Positions 30,031 through 37,840 of a stretch of 64,000 bases of DNA are shown here, one piece after another (position 1 is the stretch's first letter; every line of letters begins with the position of its first letter). Below the pieces are notes generated by a model. It ran no database searches. It worked only from the letters and a program-made list of their open reading frames with translations, and was not told the origin of the DNA. The translations under genes and the position numbers were made by a program. Origin of the DNA: Microbacterium saccharophilum (GTDB taxonomy: Bacteria > Actinomycetota > Actinomycetes > Actinomycetales > Microbacteriaceae); contig NZ_BKAH01000002.1 of assembly GCF_007992455.1 (NCBI RefSeq), positions 1 to 64,000 on the forward strand. The letters are read 5' to 3'.

Positions 30031-31719
30031 TCAGCGACCGCGGCGGATGAGGTCGGCGGCGACCTCGCCGATCACGATCGCCGGGGCGTTCGTGTGGCCG
30101 CGGATGACGGTCGGCATGATCGACGCGTCCGCGACCCGCAGGCCCGTGACGCCGCGGACGCGGAGCTCCGGATCGACCACGGATGCCGCATCCCGCCCCA
30201 TCCGGGCGGTCCCGACCGGGTGGTACAGGGTGTGCGAGTAGCGTCGCAGCGACAGCTCGATGCGCTCGTCGGCCGACATCCGCTCGCCGCCGACGGGCAT
30301 GACCCAGCCGCCCGTCGTCACGGCCGCGAGCGCCCGCGTCGCGATGAGCCGCTCGCACTCCTCGAGTCCCTCCCGCAGGGTCCGCTCGTCGATCCCGTCC
30401 GGGTCGCTGAGATACCCCGGGTCGATGAGCGCGGCCGCCGCAGGATCCGCCGACGCCAGACGGATCGTGCCGCGACTGTGCGGCCGGAGCAGGATCGCGG
30501 CGACCGTGAGCCCCTCGGCCGGCAGCGGCACGAGGCCTTCGCCGACGTACGGCGCCGCGGCGAAGAGGATCTCGACGTCCGGCAGCCCCGCGCCATGCCC
30601 GGCCTCATCGGCCAGCGGCGTCCGGATGAACCCGTACGCCTCCGCGACGTTCGAGGTCAGCATCCCGCGGCGCTGCGCGAGGTATCGCGCGAGTTCGACG
30701 GCGCGTTCCGCGCCGAACAGCGTGCCGCCGCGCGCGGCCGGCGCGAGCCCCGCGACGAGGTGATCCTGCAGGTTCGCGCCGACGTCGGGTGCGTCCACGA
30801 GCGTACGGATGCCGTGGGCGGCGAGGTGCTCCGCCGGGCCGATGCCGCTCAGCATGAGCAGCTGCGGCGTGTTGATCGCCCCGCCGCTCAGCACGACCTC
30901 CCGCCGCGCGTTGACCTCCCGCACCACGCCGTCGAGCTCGAGCTCGACGCCCGTCGCGCGCGGGACGTCGCCAGATGCGTCGAAGAGCACCCGCCGCACC
31001 AGCGCCCCCGTCACGACGCGGAGGTTCCGGCGTCGCCGCGCGGGGCGCAGGTACGCGTCCGCCGTCGAGGCCCGCGCGCCGCGACGCTGCGTGACCATGG
31101 TCTGCGAGAACCCCTGCCCGGACGGAAGGTTCGCGGCCGTCACCTCGTGGCCCAGCTCGCGGGCGGCGTCGAGGAACGCCGCCGTCTGCGGCCGTGGATG
31201 CCGCTGATGCTCGATCGCCTGTGCGCCGTCGAGGCCCTGGCTCGGGTCCGCGGCATCCTGCGTGCGCTCGACCCGCCGGAAGTACGGCACGAGCGCGTCC
31301 CACGACCACGCATCGCCGGCGATAGTCGCCCACTCGTCGTAGTCCGCCGCGAAGCCGCGCACCCACATCATCGCGTTCAGCGACGACGATCCGCCGAGGG
31401 TCTTGCCGCGCGGCCAGTACACGCGCCGGCCCTCGAGCGCCGGCTGCGGCTCGGTGTCGTAGTTCCAGTCGTACACGCCGCGGAAGAGCTTGGAGAACGC
31501 CGCCGGGACGTGCAGCTCGAGCGCCCGGTCGGGCGGACCGGCCTCCAGGAGCAGCACCGAGACGGCCGGGTCCTCGCTCAGCCGTGCCGCGAGCGCCGCC
31601 CCGGCCGATCCCGCGCCGACCACGATGACATCGGCATCGCACGCCCGGTCCCGAGCCCCGTCCCAGGCCCCATCCCGCGCCCCGTCCCGCGCACCCCCGC
31701 GCCCCCGTACCCGGCTCAT
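30031..31719 (-). CDS. GMC-family FAD oxidoreductase (choline/alcohol dehydrogenase-like)
   Basis: A 562-residue GMC flavoenzyme oxidising an alcohol. The FAD loop DVIVVGAGSAGAALAARLS, signature 1 GKTLGGSSSLNAMMWVRG, signature 2 GGAINTPQLLMLSGIGP, the catalytic His in YHPVGTARMG and the Asn in GHTNAPAIVIGE are present. It resembles choline dehydrogenases, but the substrate is not certain. The ATG overlaps the stop of the upstream aldehyde dehydrogenase gene (ATGA). About 28 residues precede the FAD loop and are built from a 12-base repeat encoding GARD/GAWD, unusual for the family. Together the two enzymes could take an alcohol to its acid. Confidence 0.9.
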   Translation of the reverse strand: MSRVRGRGGARDGARDGAWDGARDRACDADVIVVGAGSAGAALAARLSEDPAVSVLLLEAGPPDRALELHVPAAFSKLFRGVYDWNYDTEPQPALEGRRVYWPRGKTLGGSSSLNAMMWVRGFAADYDEWATIAGDAWSWDALVPYFRRVERTQDAADPSQGLDGAQAIEHQRHPRPQTAAFLDAARELGHEVTAANLPSGQGFSQTMVTQRRGARASTADAYLRPARRRRNLRVVTGALVRRVLFDASGDVPRATGVELELDGVVREVNARREVVLSGGAINTPQLLMLSGIGPAEHLAAHGIRTLVDAPDVGANLQDHLVAGLAPAARGGTLFGAERAVELARYLAQRRGMLTSNVAEAYGFIRTPLADEAGHGAGLPDVEILFAAAPYVGEGLVPLPAEGLTVAAILLRPHSRGTIRLASADPAAAALIDPGYLSDPDGIDERTLREGLEECERLIATRALAAVTTGGWVMPVGGERMSADERIELSLRRYSHTLYHPVGTARMGRDAASVVDPELRVRGVTGLRVADASIMPTVIRGHTNAPAIVIGEVAADLIRRGR

Positions 31720-33419
31720 GCGCGGAACGCGCGGACGAGGGTCCCGAGGACCTTCACCCAGTTGCCGTCGGCGCGGAACCGCGTGAAGCCCTCCGACACG
31801 GCGGCGCCGGTGCGCGAGGAGACGAACCACGGCGGCTTCGGCAGCACCGAGAACGTCCCACCGCGCCGGAGCTGCCCGATCGACCGCGGGAACGGGTGGA
31901 ACGGCCCGCGCACGACCGTGCGCTCGACGTCGTCGAGGAGGAACGCGTTGTGCACCACGCCGATGCCGCTCGGTGCATCCTCGACGGTCCCGCCGGGGAA
32001 CGCGCCCCACGTGGCGGTCGGGGTGAGGAAGCCGAAGGCGGTCCAGGCGTTCACGGCGATCGTGCCGTAGCGCAGCTCGACGAGCGCGTCCTCGAAGTCC
32101 GCCCCGAGCTGCGCGAGCGTGTCCGGGTCGATGAGGATGTTCGCGCCCAGGGTGCCGACGAGCGCGTCGTTCGCGTGCGCGACGGCGGCGTCGACGAACT
32201 CCTGCCCCAGGCCGGGCAGCTCCACGACGCCGAGGACCGGGGCGAAGTACTCGGTCCGCTCCAGGGCGGCGGCATCCTCCCCCGCCTCCGCATGTACCAG
32301 CAGCCGGGATCCCGCGCAGACCGTCGCGTCCGGATAGTCCGCGCGCGCGGCATCCAGCTTCGCCGCCGTGTTCGGGTACCAGCCCGGCCGCTGCGGCGCG
32401 CGCTCGTACGCCGCCGTCAGCTCCCGGAGGAACTCCGCGCGCTGCGGCCAGTCGGCGCTCATCAGCACCACCTGGCCGGCGATGCAGTTGTGGCCGTTGT
32501 TCTGCAGCCGCATCGTGACGATGTGCTCCGCCTGGTAGCGCAGGTCGGCGCGCGACCAGGCGCCCGGCACCACGATGATGGGCGCCACCCCGCCGAGCTC
32601 CGCCGTGATCGGCACCGACAGCTGGGGCACGATGGCGCGGAAGGTGGCCTCGGCACCGGTGATGTGGACGTGATCGACGAGCGGATGCCGCGTGAGATAC
32701 GCGCCGACCGCCCCGCCGCCGCGCACGATCCGGAGGAATCCCGGCTCGATGAGCGGCGCGAGTGCGCGCTCGAAGACGGGGACCAGGGCATCCTGGGTCG
32801 GGTTGACCTTCAGGATCGCCACGCGGTTGAACGCCAGGAGCTCGTACAGCACGTCGAGGAACGGGATCGACGTCACGTTGCCGGCGCCGAGCACGAGGCC
32901 CACCCCGCCCGGCGTCGCCGGCGTCCGCTGCCCCAACCCGGCCGCCGCGCGCGCCTGCGTGTCCGAGACGCCCGGCCTCAGCCAGACTTCGGTGGAGAAC
33001 CCGGACAGCAGCACCCGGTCGGCGATCGACAGCGGCGACGTGTGCACGGCCACCCGGCCGCCCGGGGCGGCCGACGTGCGCACCGTCGCGAGGGGGCTCT
33101 TCCCCTCGGCGAGACGGGCGAGGGTGTCGGCGTACGCGTCGAGCGCGACGAGCGCCCCGTAGGGGCCGCCCAGCCACTCCTCCCCGCGCAGCGGATGCCC
33201 CGGCTCGAGGCCCTTCGACGTCGAGGCGACGTCGGCCCATTCCTCCGCGACGGCGACGACGGCCGCGCGGATGCGGAGGAGCAGCGTGCGCCGCTGGCGC
33301 AGCGTCAGGAAGCTCCACGTGCGCGCGCCGGCGCTCAGCTCGATCAGCGCGGCGTCCAGGCGCGCGCGCTCATCCGTATCGGGCTCGGCGGTCGCGGTCA
33401 CGGCACTCTCCTCAGACAC
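31716..33419 (-). CDS. Aldehyde dehydrogenase family protein
   Basis: A 567-residue NAD(P)-dependent aldehyde dehydrogenase-superfamily protein, longer than the usual 480-500. The cofactor region VGLVLGAGNVTSIPFLDVL, ITAELGGVAPIIVV with the catalytic Glu, and NNGHNCIAGQ with the catalytic Cys are visible. EYFAPVLGV follows, where classical enzymes have EIFGPVL. These departures place it in a divergent branch. The start is GTG at 33419, without a clear ribosome binding site. It is translated ahead of, and overlaps, the GMC oxidoreductase, so the pair likely acts in one oxidation pathway. Confidence 0.87.
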   Translation of the reverse strand: MSEESAVTATAEPDTDERARLDAALIELSAGARTWSFLTLRQRRTLLLRIRAAVVAVAEEWADVASTSKGLEPGHPLRGEEWLGGPYGALVALDAYADTLARLAEGKSPLATVRTSAAPGGRVAVHTSPLSIADRVLLSGFSTEVWLRPGVSDTQARAAAGLGQRTPATPGGVGLVLGAGNVTSIPFLDVLYELLAFNRVAILKVNPTQDALVPVFERALAPLIEPGFLRIVRGGGAVGAYLTRHPLVDHVHITGAEATFRAIVPQLSVPITAELGGVAPIIVVPGAWSRADLRYQAEHIVTMRLQNNGHNCIAGQVVLMSADWPQRAEFLRELTAAYERAPQRPGWYPNTAAKLDAARADYPDATVCAGSRLLVHAEAGEDAAALERTEYFAPVLGVVELPGLGQEFVDAAVAHANDALVGTLGANILIDPDTLAQLGADFEDALVELRYGTIAVNAWTAFGFLTPTATWGAFPGGTVEDAPSGIGVVHNAFLLDDVERTVVRGPFHPFPRSIGQLRRGGTFSVLPKPPWFVSSRTGAAVSEGFTRFRADGNWVKVLGTLVRAFRA

Positions 33420-33462
33420 CCATCCGGGTGAGGATCAGCATACGTCCGCGCGACACCGCGTC

Positions 33463-34920
33463 TCAGACGAGGCGCGACTCGATGTCGGCGCGGCGGAGGC
33501 GGTAGCGGGCGAGCGGCACGAGGCTCAGGAGCACCAGGGCGGCGGGCAGGACGCTGAAGCTGAGCACGATCCCCGCGATCGCGCCCTCCGGCTGGACGAC
33601 GGTCTCGTCGGCCGTGCGCGCGAGGTAGCCGGTGGTGGCGAGGACGATCGACAGGACGGTCGCGCCGAGCGCGAAGCCCGTCGTCTCCCCGGCCGTCCAC
33701 ACGCCGCCGAAGGCCCCGGCGCGGCCGGTCCCGTGGCGGGCGGCGTCGTGGCTGATGACATCCGGGAGCATCGCCATCGGCAGCGACTGCAGTCCGGCAT
33801 ACGCGGCGCCCGCGACGGCCACCGACACGTACAGCCAGGCCCCCGGCGACCACAGGGCGAACACGGTCGACAGCGCCGCGACGGCGAACACGCCGCTCGC
33901 GAGCCCGAACGCGCGCTCCTTCCCGATGCGGCGCGCGATCACGCCCCATCCCGGCGCCGCGATGAGGGCCGGCGCGATGAGCGCGACGAACAGCAGCGTC
34001 ACGGCATCCTCGGAGCGCAGCACCCAGGTCGCGAGGTACTGCGCGCCGGCGAGCATGAGACCCGTGGCGAGGGCCTGCAGGAAGAAGGTGGCCAGCAGCG
34101 CGCGGAACGGCTGGCTGCGCTGCAGCGTCTCCCACGCGGCGCGGAAGTTGTCGCGGATGCCGCCGCCCGGCGTCGAGGCGTCCTTCCCGATCTGCGGGTC
34201 GGCCCGCTCGCCGACGCTCTCGGCGAGCATCCCGCCCTGCTCGGCGGCGCTCGTGCCGGCTGCGGCCATCGCCGAGGTCGCGCGGCGCGCGCGACCCGCG
34301 ACGCCCGTGGCGATCAGCATCCCGAGCCCGATGACGACTCCCGCGACGATGCCCATGAGCAGGTAGCCCGTCGTCGGGTCGCCGGTCAGGGAGCGCAGCA
34401 CCGGGCCCCCGGCGCCGAACAGGAGGATCGCGAACGTCAGGACGACGACGCGCCACGTCAGCAGCGTCGTGCGATCGTCATAGCGCTCGGTCAGCTCGGC
34501 CGGCAGCGCGATGTACGGCACCTGGAAGAGGCTGAAGGCGGTCGCGGTGAGGAGGAACGCGACGAGGACCCAGATGGCGCCGGCGACCGGGCCGATGGCC
34601 GGCGGAACCGCGAACGTCAGCGCGAACAAGACCGGCAGCGCGAGAGCCCCGACCATCATGAGGCGGCGCCGCGAGCCGTGCCGGGCGAGGTCGCGGTCGG
34701 TGAGGGCGCCCACGACGGGGTCTATGACGACATCCCAGATCTTCGCGACCGTGACGATGACGCCGGCCATGAGCGCCGCGACGCCGAGGTTGTCGGTGAG
34801 GTAATAGGTCAGGACGAGCCCCGGCAGCGTGCCGAAGCCGCCGGTGCCGATCGAGCCGATGGCGTAGCGCGCGGTCGTGCTGCGGGTCACCGTGCGGTCG
34901 GGTGGTGCGTCGATGCCCAT
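33463..34920 (-). CDS. MFS transporter of the GPH sugar:cation symporter type
   Basis: A 485-residue membrane protein with about 12 hydrophobic segments. WDVVIDPVVGALTDR followed by HGSRRR matches the glycoside-pentoside-hexuronide (MelB-like) loop 2-3 motif, and FSLFQVPYIALPAEL is also typical. A long central cytoplasmic loop separates the halves. It likely imports a sugar or glycoside with a cation; the substrate is unknown. The ATG is supported by a -10 box 7 bases upstream, which argues against a longer in-frame extension. The aldehyde/alcohol dehydrogenase genes follow on the same strand. Confidence 0.87.
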   Translation of the reverse strand: MGIDAPPDRTVTRSTTARYAIGSIGTGGFGTLPGLVLTYYLTDNLGVAALMAGVIVTVAKIWDVVIDPVVGALTDRDLARHGSRRRLMMVGALALPVLFALTFAVPPAIGPVAGAIWVLVAFLLTATAFSLFQVPYIALPAELTERYDDRTTLLTWRVVVLTFAILLFGAGGPVLRSLTGDPTTGYLLMGIVAGVVIGLGMLIATGVAGRARRATSAMAAAGTSAAEQGGMLAESVGERADPQIGKDASTPGGGIRDNFRAAWETLQRSQPFRALLATFFLQALATGLMLAGAQYLATWVLRSEDAVTLLFVALIAPALIAAPGWGVIARRIGKERAFGLASGVFAVAALSTVFALWSPGAWLYVSVAVAGAAYAGLQSLPMAMLPDVISHDAARHGTGRAGAFGGVWTAGETTGFALGATVLSIVLATTGYLARTADETVVQPEGAIAGIVLSFSVLPAALVLLSLVPLARYRLRRADIESRLV

Positions 34921-34927
34921 GCGAGTC

Positions 34928-34933
34928 ACCCTA
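34928..34933 (-). promoter_or_regulatory. -10 box of the GPH transporter gene
   Basis: On the minus strand TAGGGT lies 7 bases before the ATG at 34920, a leaderless-type arrangement. Confidence 0.45.
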
Positions 34934-34982
34934 ACGGGAGGGCGCGTGGATGCCGGGAACCCGCCGACCGGAGGGGCGGGCG

Positions 34983-35240
34983 TCAGATGAGGGCGAGCTC
35001 GCGGAGCTTGGCGTCGACGTCGGCGTTGGACGGCTCGACGTGATGCGTGGAGTCGGGGTAGACGACCACGGGGATGTTGGTGCGACCGGAGATGTCGCGC
35101 GCGACGTCGGCGGCGGCCGGCTCGGCGACGAGGTCGACATAGGTGTAGGTGACGCCGAGGCTGTCGAGCTGGGCCTTCGTGCGGACGCAGTCGCGGCACC
35201 AGTCCGCGCCGAACACGGTGATCGAATCGGGGGAGATCAT
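34983..35240 (-). CDS. Mycoredoxin/glutaredoxin-like protein
   Basis: An 85-residue thioredoxin-fold protein with the redox pair CRDC in FGADWCRDCVRTK, the cis-Pro region TNIPVVVYPD and a short C-terminal helix. In actinobacteria this group (mycoredoxin type) reduces mycothiol-mixed disulfides; that role is inferred from the taxon. The ATG at 35240 is preferred because it gives the usual family N-terminus. A GTG at 35255 would add five residues and overlap the glycosyltransferase stop. It follows that gene directly and is probably co-transcribed. Confidence 0.85.
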   Translation of the reverse strand: MISPDSITVFGADWCRDCVRTKAQLDSLGVTYTYVDLVAEPAAADVARDISGRTNIPVVVYPDSTHHVEPSNADVDAKLRELALI

Positions 35241-35244
35241 CCCT

Positions 35245-36387
35245 CTATTGTTCACCCGGGATCTTGAGTGGAAGCCGTGAGGGGGCCGGCTCGACCGGTA
35301 CCGGCGTCTCGACGCGGGCCTTCCGGGGCGCGTAGACGACGAGCGCGTGGAAGACGAAGCGCACGACGAACGCCGCCACGAGGGTGAGGCCCGCTGCGAG
35401 GACGCTCGGGATGTGCGCGCTCTCCACGAGCACCCAGAGGACCGGGATGCGGATGACCGCCTCGGCGTTGTTGAAGGCGAACGACGTCAGGAACCGGGTG
35501 CGCATCCGGCCGGACTCCGCGCGCATGTCGGCGAAGACGAGGTATTCCAGCAGCAGGAAGTTGCCGATGATCGTGAGCTCGCTCGCGATGATCGCCGCGA
35601 CGACGTAGTCGAGGCCGAGGCGGATGAGCCCCCACATGATGATGAGGTTCGCGATCGCGCCCGCACCGCCGACGAGGGCGAACGCCGACATCCGGCCGAA
35701 GCGGAGCAGCGTGAGCTGGGTGAGGAACCGGATGCCCTGCCGGAACGACGCCTTCGACGCGCCCGCGAACCGGGCCGCGAACGCGAACGGGACCTCCGCG
35801 ATGCGCAGCTGGCGACGCGCGAGGATCTCCAGGAGGATCTTGAACCCGCGAGGCCGCAGCGCGTCGATGTCGACGGCCTCCCGATCGACGAGGAAGAACC
35901 CGGTCATCGGATCGGAGCACCCGTGCAGCTTCCGCGGGAACATCGACTTCGTCAGCAGCGTCGAGACGCGCGAGACGCCGGTCCGGGTGGAGTTCGCCAG
36001 ACCCTTCGAATCGCCGCCGGAGATGTAGCGCGACGCGACGACGACGTCGGCATCGCCGGCCGCGGCGCGTTCCAGGAGCCGGGGGATGTCCTCGGGCGGA
36101 TGCTGCAGGTCACCGTCCATCACGAGGCACCAGCGGGACGCGGCGAGGTGGAAGCCCTCCACGACGGCGCCGCCGAGACCCGCCGTCGCGACCTCGCGGT
36201 GCAGCAGCCGCACCGGGAAATCCGCGGCCGCGGCGGCCGCGACGATGATCGCCGGGGTGTCGTCGGTCGAGTCGTCGACGAAGATCACCTCGAAGTCATG
36301 ACCCGCCAGCTGCGCGCCGATCCGGCGCAGAAGCTCGTCGACGTTCGGACCTTCGTTGAAGGTCGGAACGATGATCGACAGATCCAT
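35245..36387 (-). CDS. Family 2 glycosyltransferase with C-terminal GtrA domain
   Basis: A 380-residue membrane protein. The N-terminal GT2 domain (about 1-225) starts DLSIIVPTFNEGPNVDELL and has FVDDSTDDT, MDGDLQHPPE and TGFFLVDREAV, as in dolichol/polyprenol-phosphate mannose synthases. The C-terminal GtrA domain (about 235-360) has four membrane segments. Such fusions transfer a sugar to a polyprenyl phosphate and help move it across the membrane for cell-wall or protein glycosylation. The ATG is the first codon of the family consensus. The mycoredoxin-like gene follows at once. Confidence 0.9.
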   Translation of the reverse strand: MDLSIIVPTFNEGPNVDELLRRIGAQLAGHDFEVIFVDDSTDDTPAIIVAAAAAADFPVRLLHREVATAGLGGAVVEGFHLAASRWCLVMDGDLQHPPEDIPRLLERAAAGDADVVVASRYISGGDSKGLANSTRTGVSRVSTLLTKSMFPRKLHGCSDPMTGFFLVDREAVDIDALRPRGFKILLEILARRQLRIAEVPFAFAARFAGASKASFRQGIRFLTQLTLLRFGRMSAFALVGGAGAIANLIIMWGLIRLGLDYVVAAIIASELTIIGNFLLLEYLVFADMRAESGRMRTRFLTSFAFNNAEAVIRIPVLWVLVESAHIPSVLAAGLTLVAAFVVRFVFHALVVYAPRKARVETPVPVEPAPSRLPLKIPGEQ

Positions 36388-36465
36388 GGAGCGCTCGCGA
36401 ACGGTCGGCGGGCCGGGGTCTGGAACAGACTACCCGGGGGTGCGGAGCGGAAGCTGAGCGCAGGA

Positions 36466-36843
36466 TCAGCGCCCGCCGCTCCCGGGCTCCTCCACGACGC
36501 CGGTGACACGGATGGCGCGCCCCGCGACCCCCGCGACGCGGAACACCGTCGCGTCTTCGGGCGTCTCCAGGTCGAGCGGGACGATTCTGACCTCGATCTC
36601 GGTCTGGCGGACGGTGAGGTAACCGTGCCCGGGGCCGTCGGTGATGACCGAGTACGTCTTGGGGCGTACGGCTCTGCCGGGGCGCCGCCCGGTGTTCGCG
36701 GCAGGGGGCTGCAGGCTGCGCGGGAAGATGCGGCGCAGCCGCGTGCGGGAGAACTCGTCGGCTCGGGGGCCCGTCACCCGGAGCGGGATGAGCGCGATCA
36801 CCTGCCCGACGAACAGCTCGACCCCGCCGGCATCCGTGTTCAT
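36466..36843 (-). CDS. Hypothetical protein
   Basis: I do not recognise this family. From ATG 36843 it is 125 residues with no signal peptide and one weak hydrophobic stretch near the N-terminus (VELFVGQVIALIPL). A basic middle is followed by a C-terminal part of alternating hydrophobic strands (YLTVRQTEIEVRIVPL, ATVFRVAGVAGRAIRVTGVV) that look like a small beta domain. A longer frame to 36990 exists, but its extra N-terminus is rich in Arg and Cys and looks non-coding. No ribosome binding site stands out. Confidence 0.45.
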   Translation of the reverse strand: MNTDAGGVELFVGQVIALIPLRVTGPRADEFSRTRLRRIFPRSLQPPAANTGRRPGRAVRPKTYSVITDGPGHGYLTVRQTEIEVRIVPLDLETPEDATVFRVAGVAGRAIRVTGVVEEPGSGGR

Positions 36844-37081
36844 CAGCACCGCGCGATCACAGCGCGCGTGTTCATCGCGCGCCTCCACGGCCCGTCGACT
36901 GCGTACGCATCGTGCCCCCCAGCACCCAGCGGTCGGGGCAACCGGCCGAAGCCGCCTGCTCCCCCCGAGAACGCCGTGGTCCGGGACCACCGCGACGACC
37001 CCACTCGTCTCGCGCTGCGTTCGGGGTCACTGTACCGCTCACCCCCGAGCCTGCGCACCCCCGAGCCGGCGGCGCGCGTCG

Positions 37082-37558
37082 TCACGCGTTCTGGTGCTCC
37101 GCCGGCTCCACCGCGCGCGCACGCTGCGCGACGAGCAGATCGTGCAGGTGCTCGAGGGCCGGAAGGGCTGCGGCCAAGGCAGCCCGCTCTCCGGCGGACA
37201 GTTCCGCGGCGGCGTCCGCGACGATGGCGGTGGACACCGCGTCGAATCTGTCGGCCAGGGCGAGCGCCTCGGCGGAGGCCACGACCTCCACGTGCCGTCG
37301 GTCGTCGGCCCGCGGTCGACGCGCCACGAGACCATTGATCTCCATCGCGGTCAGGAGGTTGCTGACGGTGGTGCGATTGAGCCCCAGGAGGATCGACAGA
37401 TCACCGGGCGAGCGCACGGTGCCGCGCGGCAGGGCGCGGATGACGTCCACGTGCGAGTCCGGAATGTGCGGCAATCGATCCCGTTGCCGGGCCGCCGCGG
37501 CCAGTGCGCGGCGAAGCGGTGAGATGACGGCCGCGAGCCGTGCAGCATCGAAGCTCAT
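37082..37558 (-). CDS. MarR-family transcriptional regulator
   Basis: A 158-residue winged-helix regulator. The DNA-binding core reads SPGDLSILLGLNRTTVSNLLTAM then GLVARRPRADDRRHVEV, the wing with the conserved DxR pattern of MarR proteins, flanked by dimerisation helices. The ATG at 37558 has a strong AAGGGGGG 5 bases upstream. The gene diverges from the persulfide island with 159 bases between; its ligand is unknown, and the palindrome in that gap fits a CsoR-type protein better than MarR. Confidence 0.88.
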   Translation of the reverse strand: MSFDAARLAAVISPLRRALAAAARQRDRLPHIPDSHVDVIRALPRGTVRSPGDLSILLGLNRTTVSNLLTAMEINGLVARRPRADDRRHVEVVASAEALALADRFDAVSTAIVADAAAELSAGERAALAAALPALEHLHDLLVAQRARAVEPAEHQNA

Positions 37559-37663
37559 GTGAACCCCCCTTGGCACACGATGAGCCATCGTCGCCCACGG
37601 GGCGCGGTTTGTCGAGGGGGCGCGTCGAGACGCGTGCCTGCGATCGTGCGAGCTCGGGGAAAG

Positions 37664-37679
37664 ATACCCCCGGGGGTAT
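37664..37679. promoter_or_regulatory. CsoR/CstR-type operator palindrome 1
   Basis: ATACCCCCGGGGGTAT is a perfect 16-bp palindrome, matching the A/T-G/C-G/C-A/T layout of CsoR-family operators. It lies 39 bases before the small Cys-rich protein gene at 37718, where it could block the promoter of the island. Its outer ATACCC/GGGTAT half-sites recur at 40330-40347. Confidence 0.75.
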
Positions 37680-37717
37680 GTTAGTCTGATGCCGAGCCGA
37701 TCAGAAGGGGCGAGATC

Positions 37718-37840
37718 ATGTGCAGTCGAGTGACGTGCGATGTGTGCGGGAAAGCGACGTGGGCCGGTTGCGGTCAGCATGTGGAGGAAGCGCTCTCGGG
37801 CGTTCCGGAAGAGCAGCGCTGCGCGGGGCACGTGCGATGA
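37718..37840 (+). CDS. Cys-rich microprotein, copy 1 (CGQH family)
   Basis: A 40-residue protein, MCSRVTCDVCGKATWAGCGQ then HVEEAL...QRCAGHVR. It has five Cys besides the one next to Met, plus two His (CxxCGK, GCGQH, RCxGH), suggesting one small metal or persulfide-binding knot. AAGGGG lies 7 bases before the ATG, and its stop overlaps the start of the CoA-disulfide reductase gene (ATGA). A close relative is encoded at 39810. I know of no described function; context suggests a role in sulfide/persulfide handling. Confidence 0.8.
   Translation: MCSRVTCDVCGKATWAGCGQHVEEALSGVPEEQRCAGHVR

Noticed and set aside
30031-33318. A 1095-residue fused protein ending in the GMC oxidoreductase
   Set aside because: The extra N-terminal 530 residues are the aldehyde dehydrogenase gene read in the wrong frame; the real start overlaps that gene's stop.
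36844-36990. Longer N-terminus of the hypothetical protein
   Set aside because: The extension is rich in Arg, Cys and Trp with no hydrophobic pattern, and an ATG at 36843 gives a compact protein.
37664-37679. Transcription terminator or MarR operator
   Set aside because: The palindrome has no loop, no T-run and lies between divergent genes. It fits CsoR-family operators and recurs at the second CstR-like gene.
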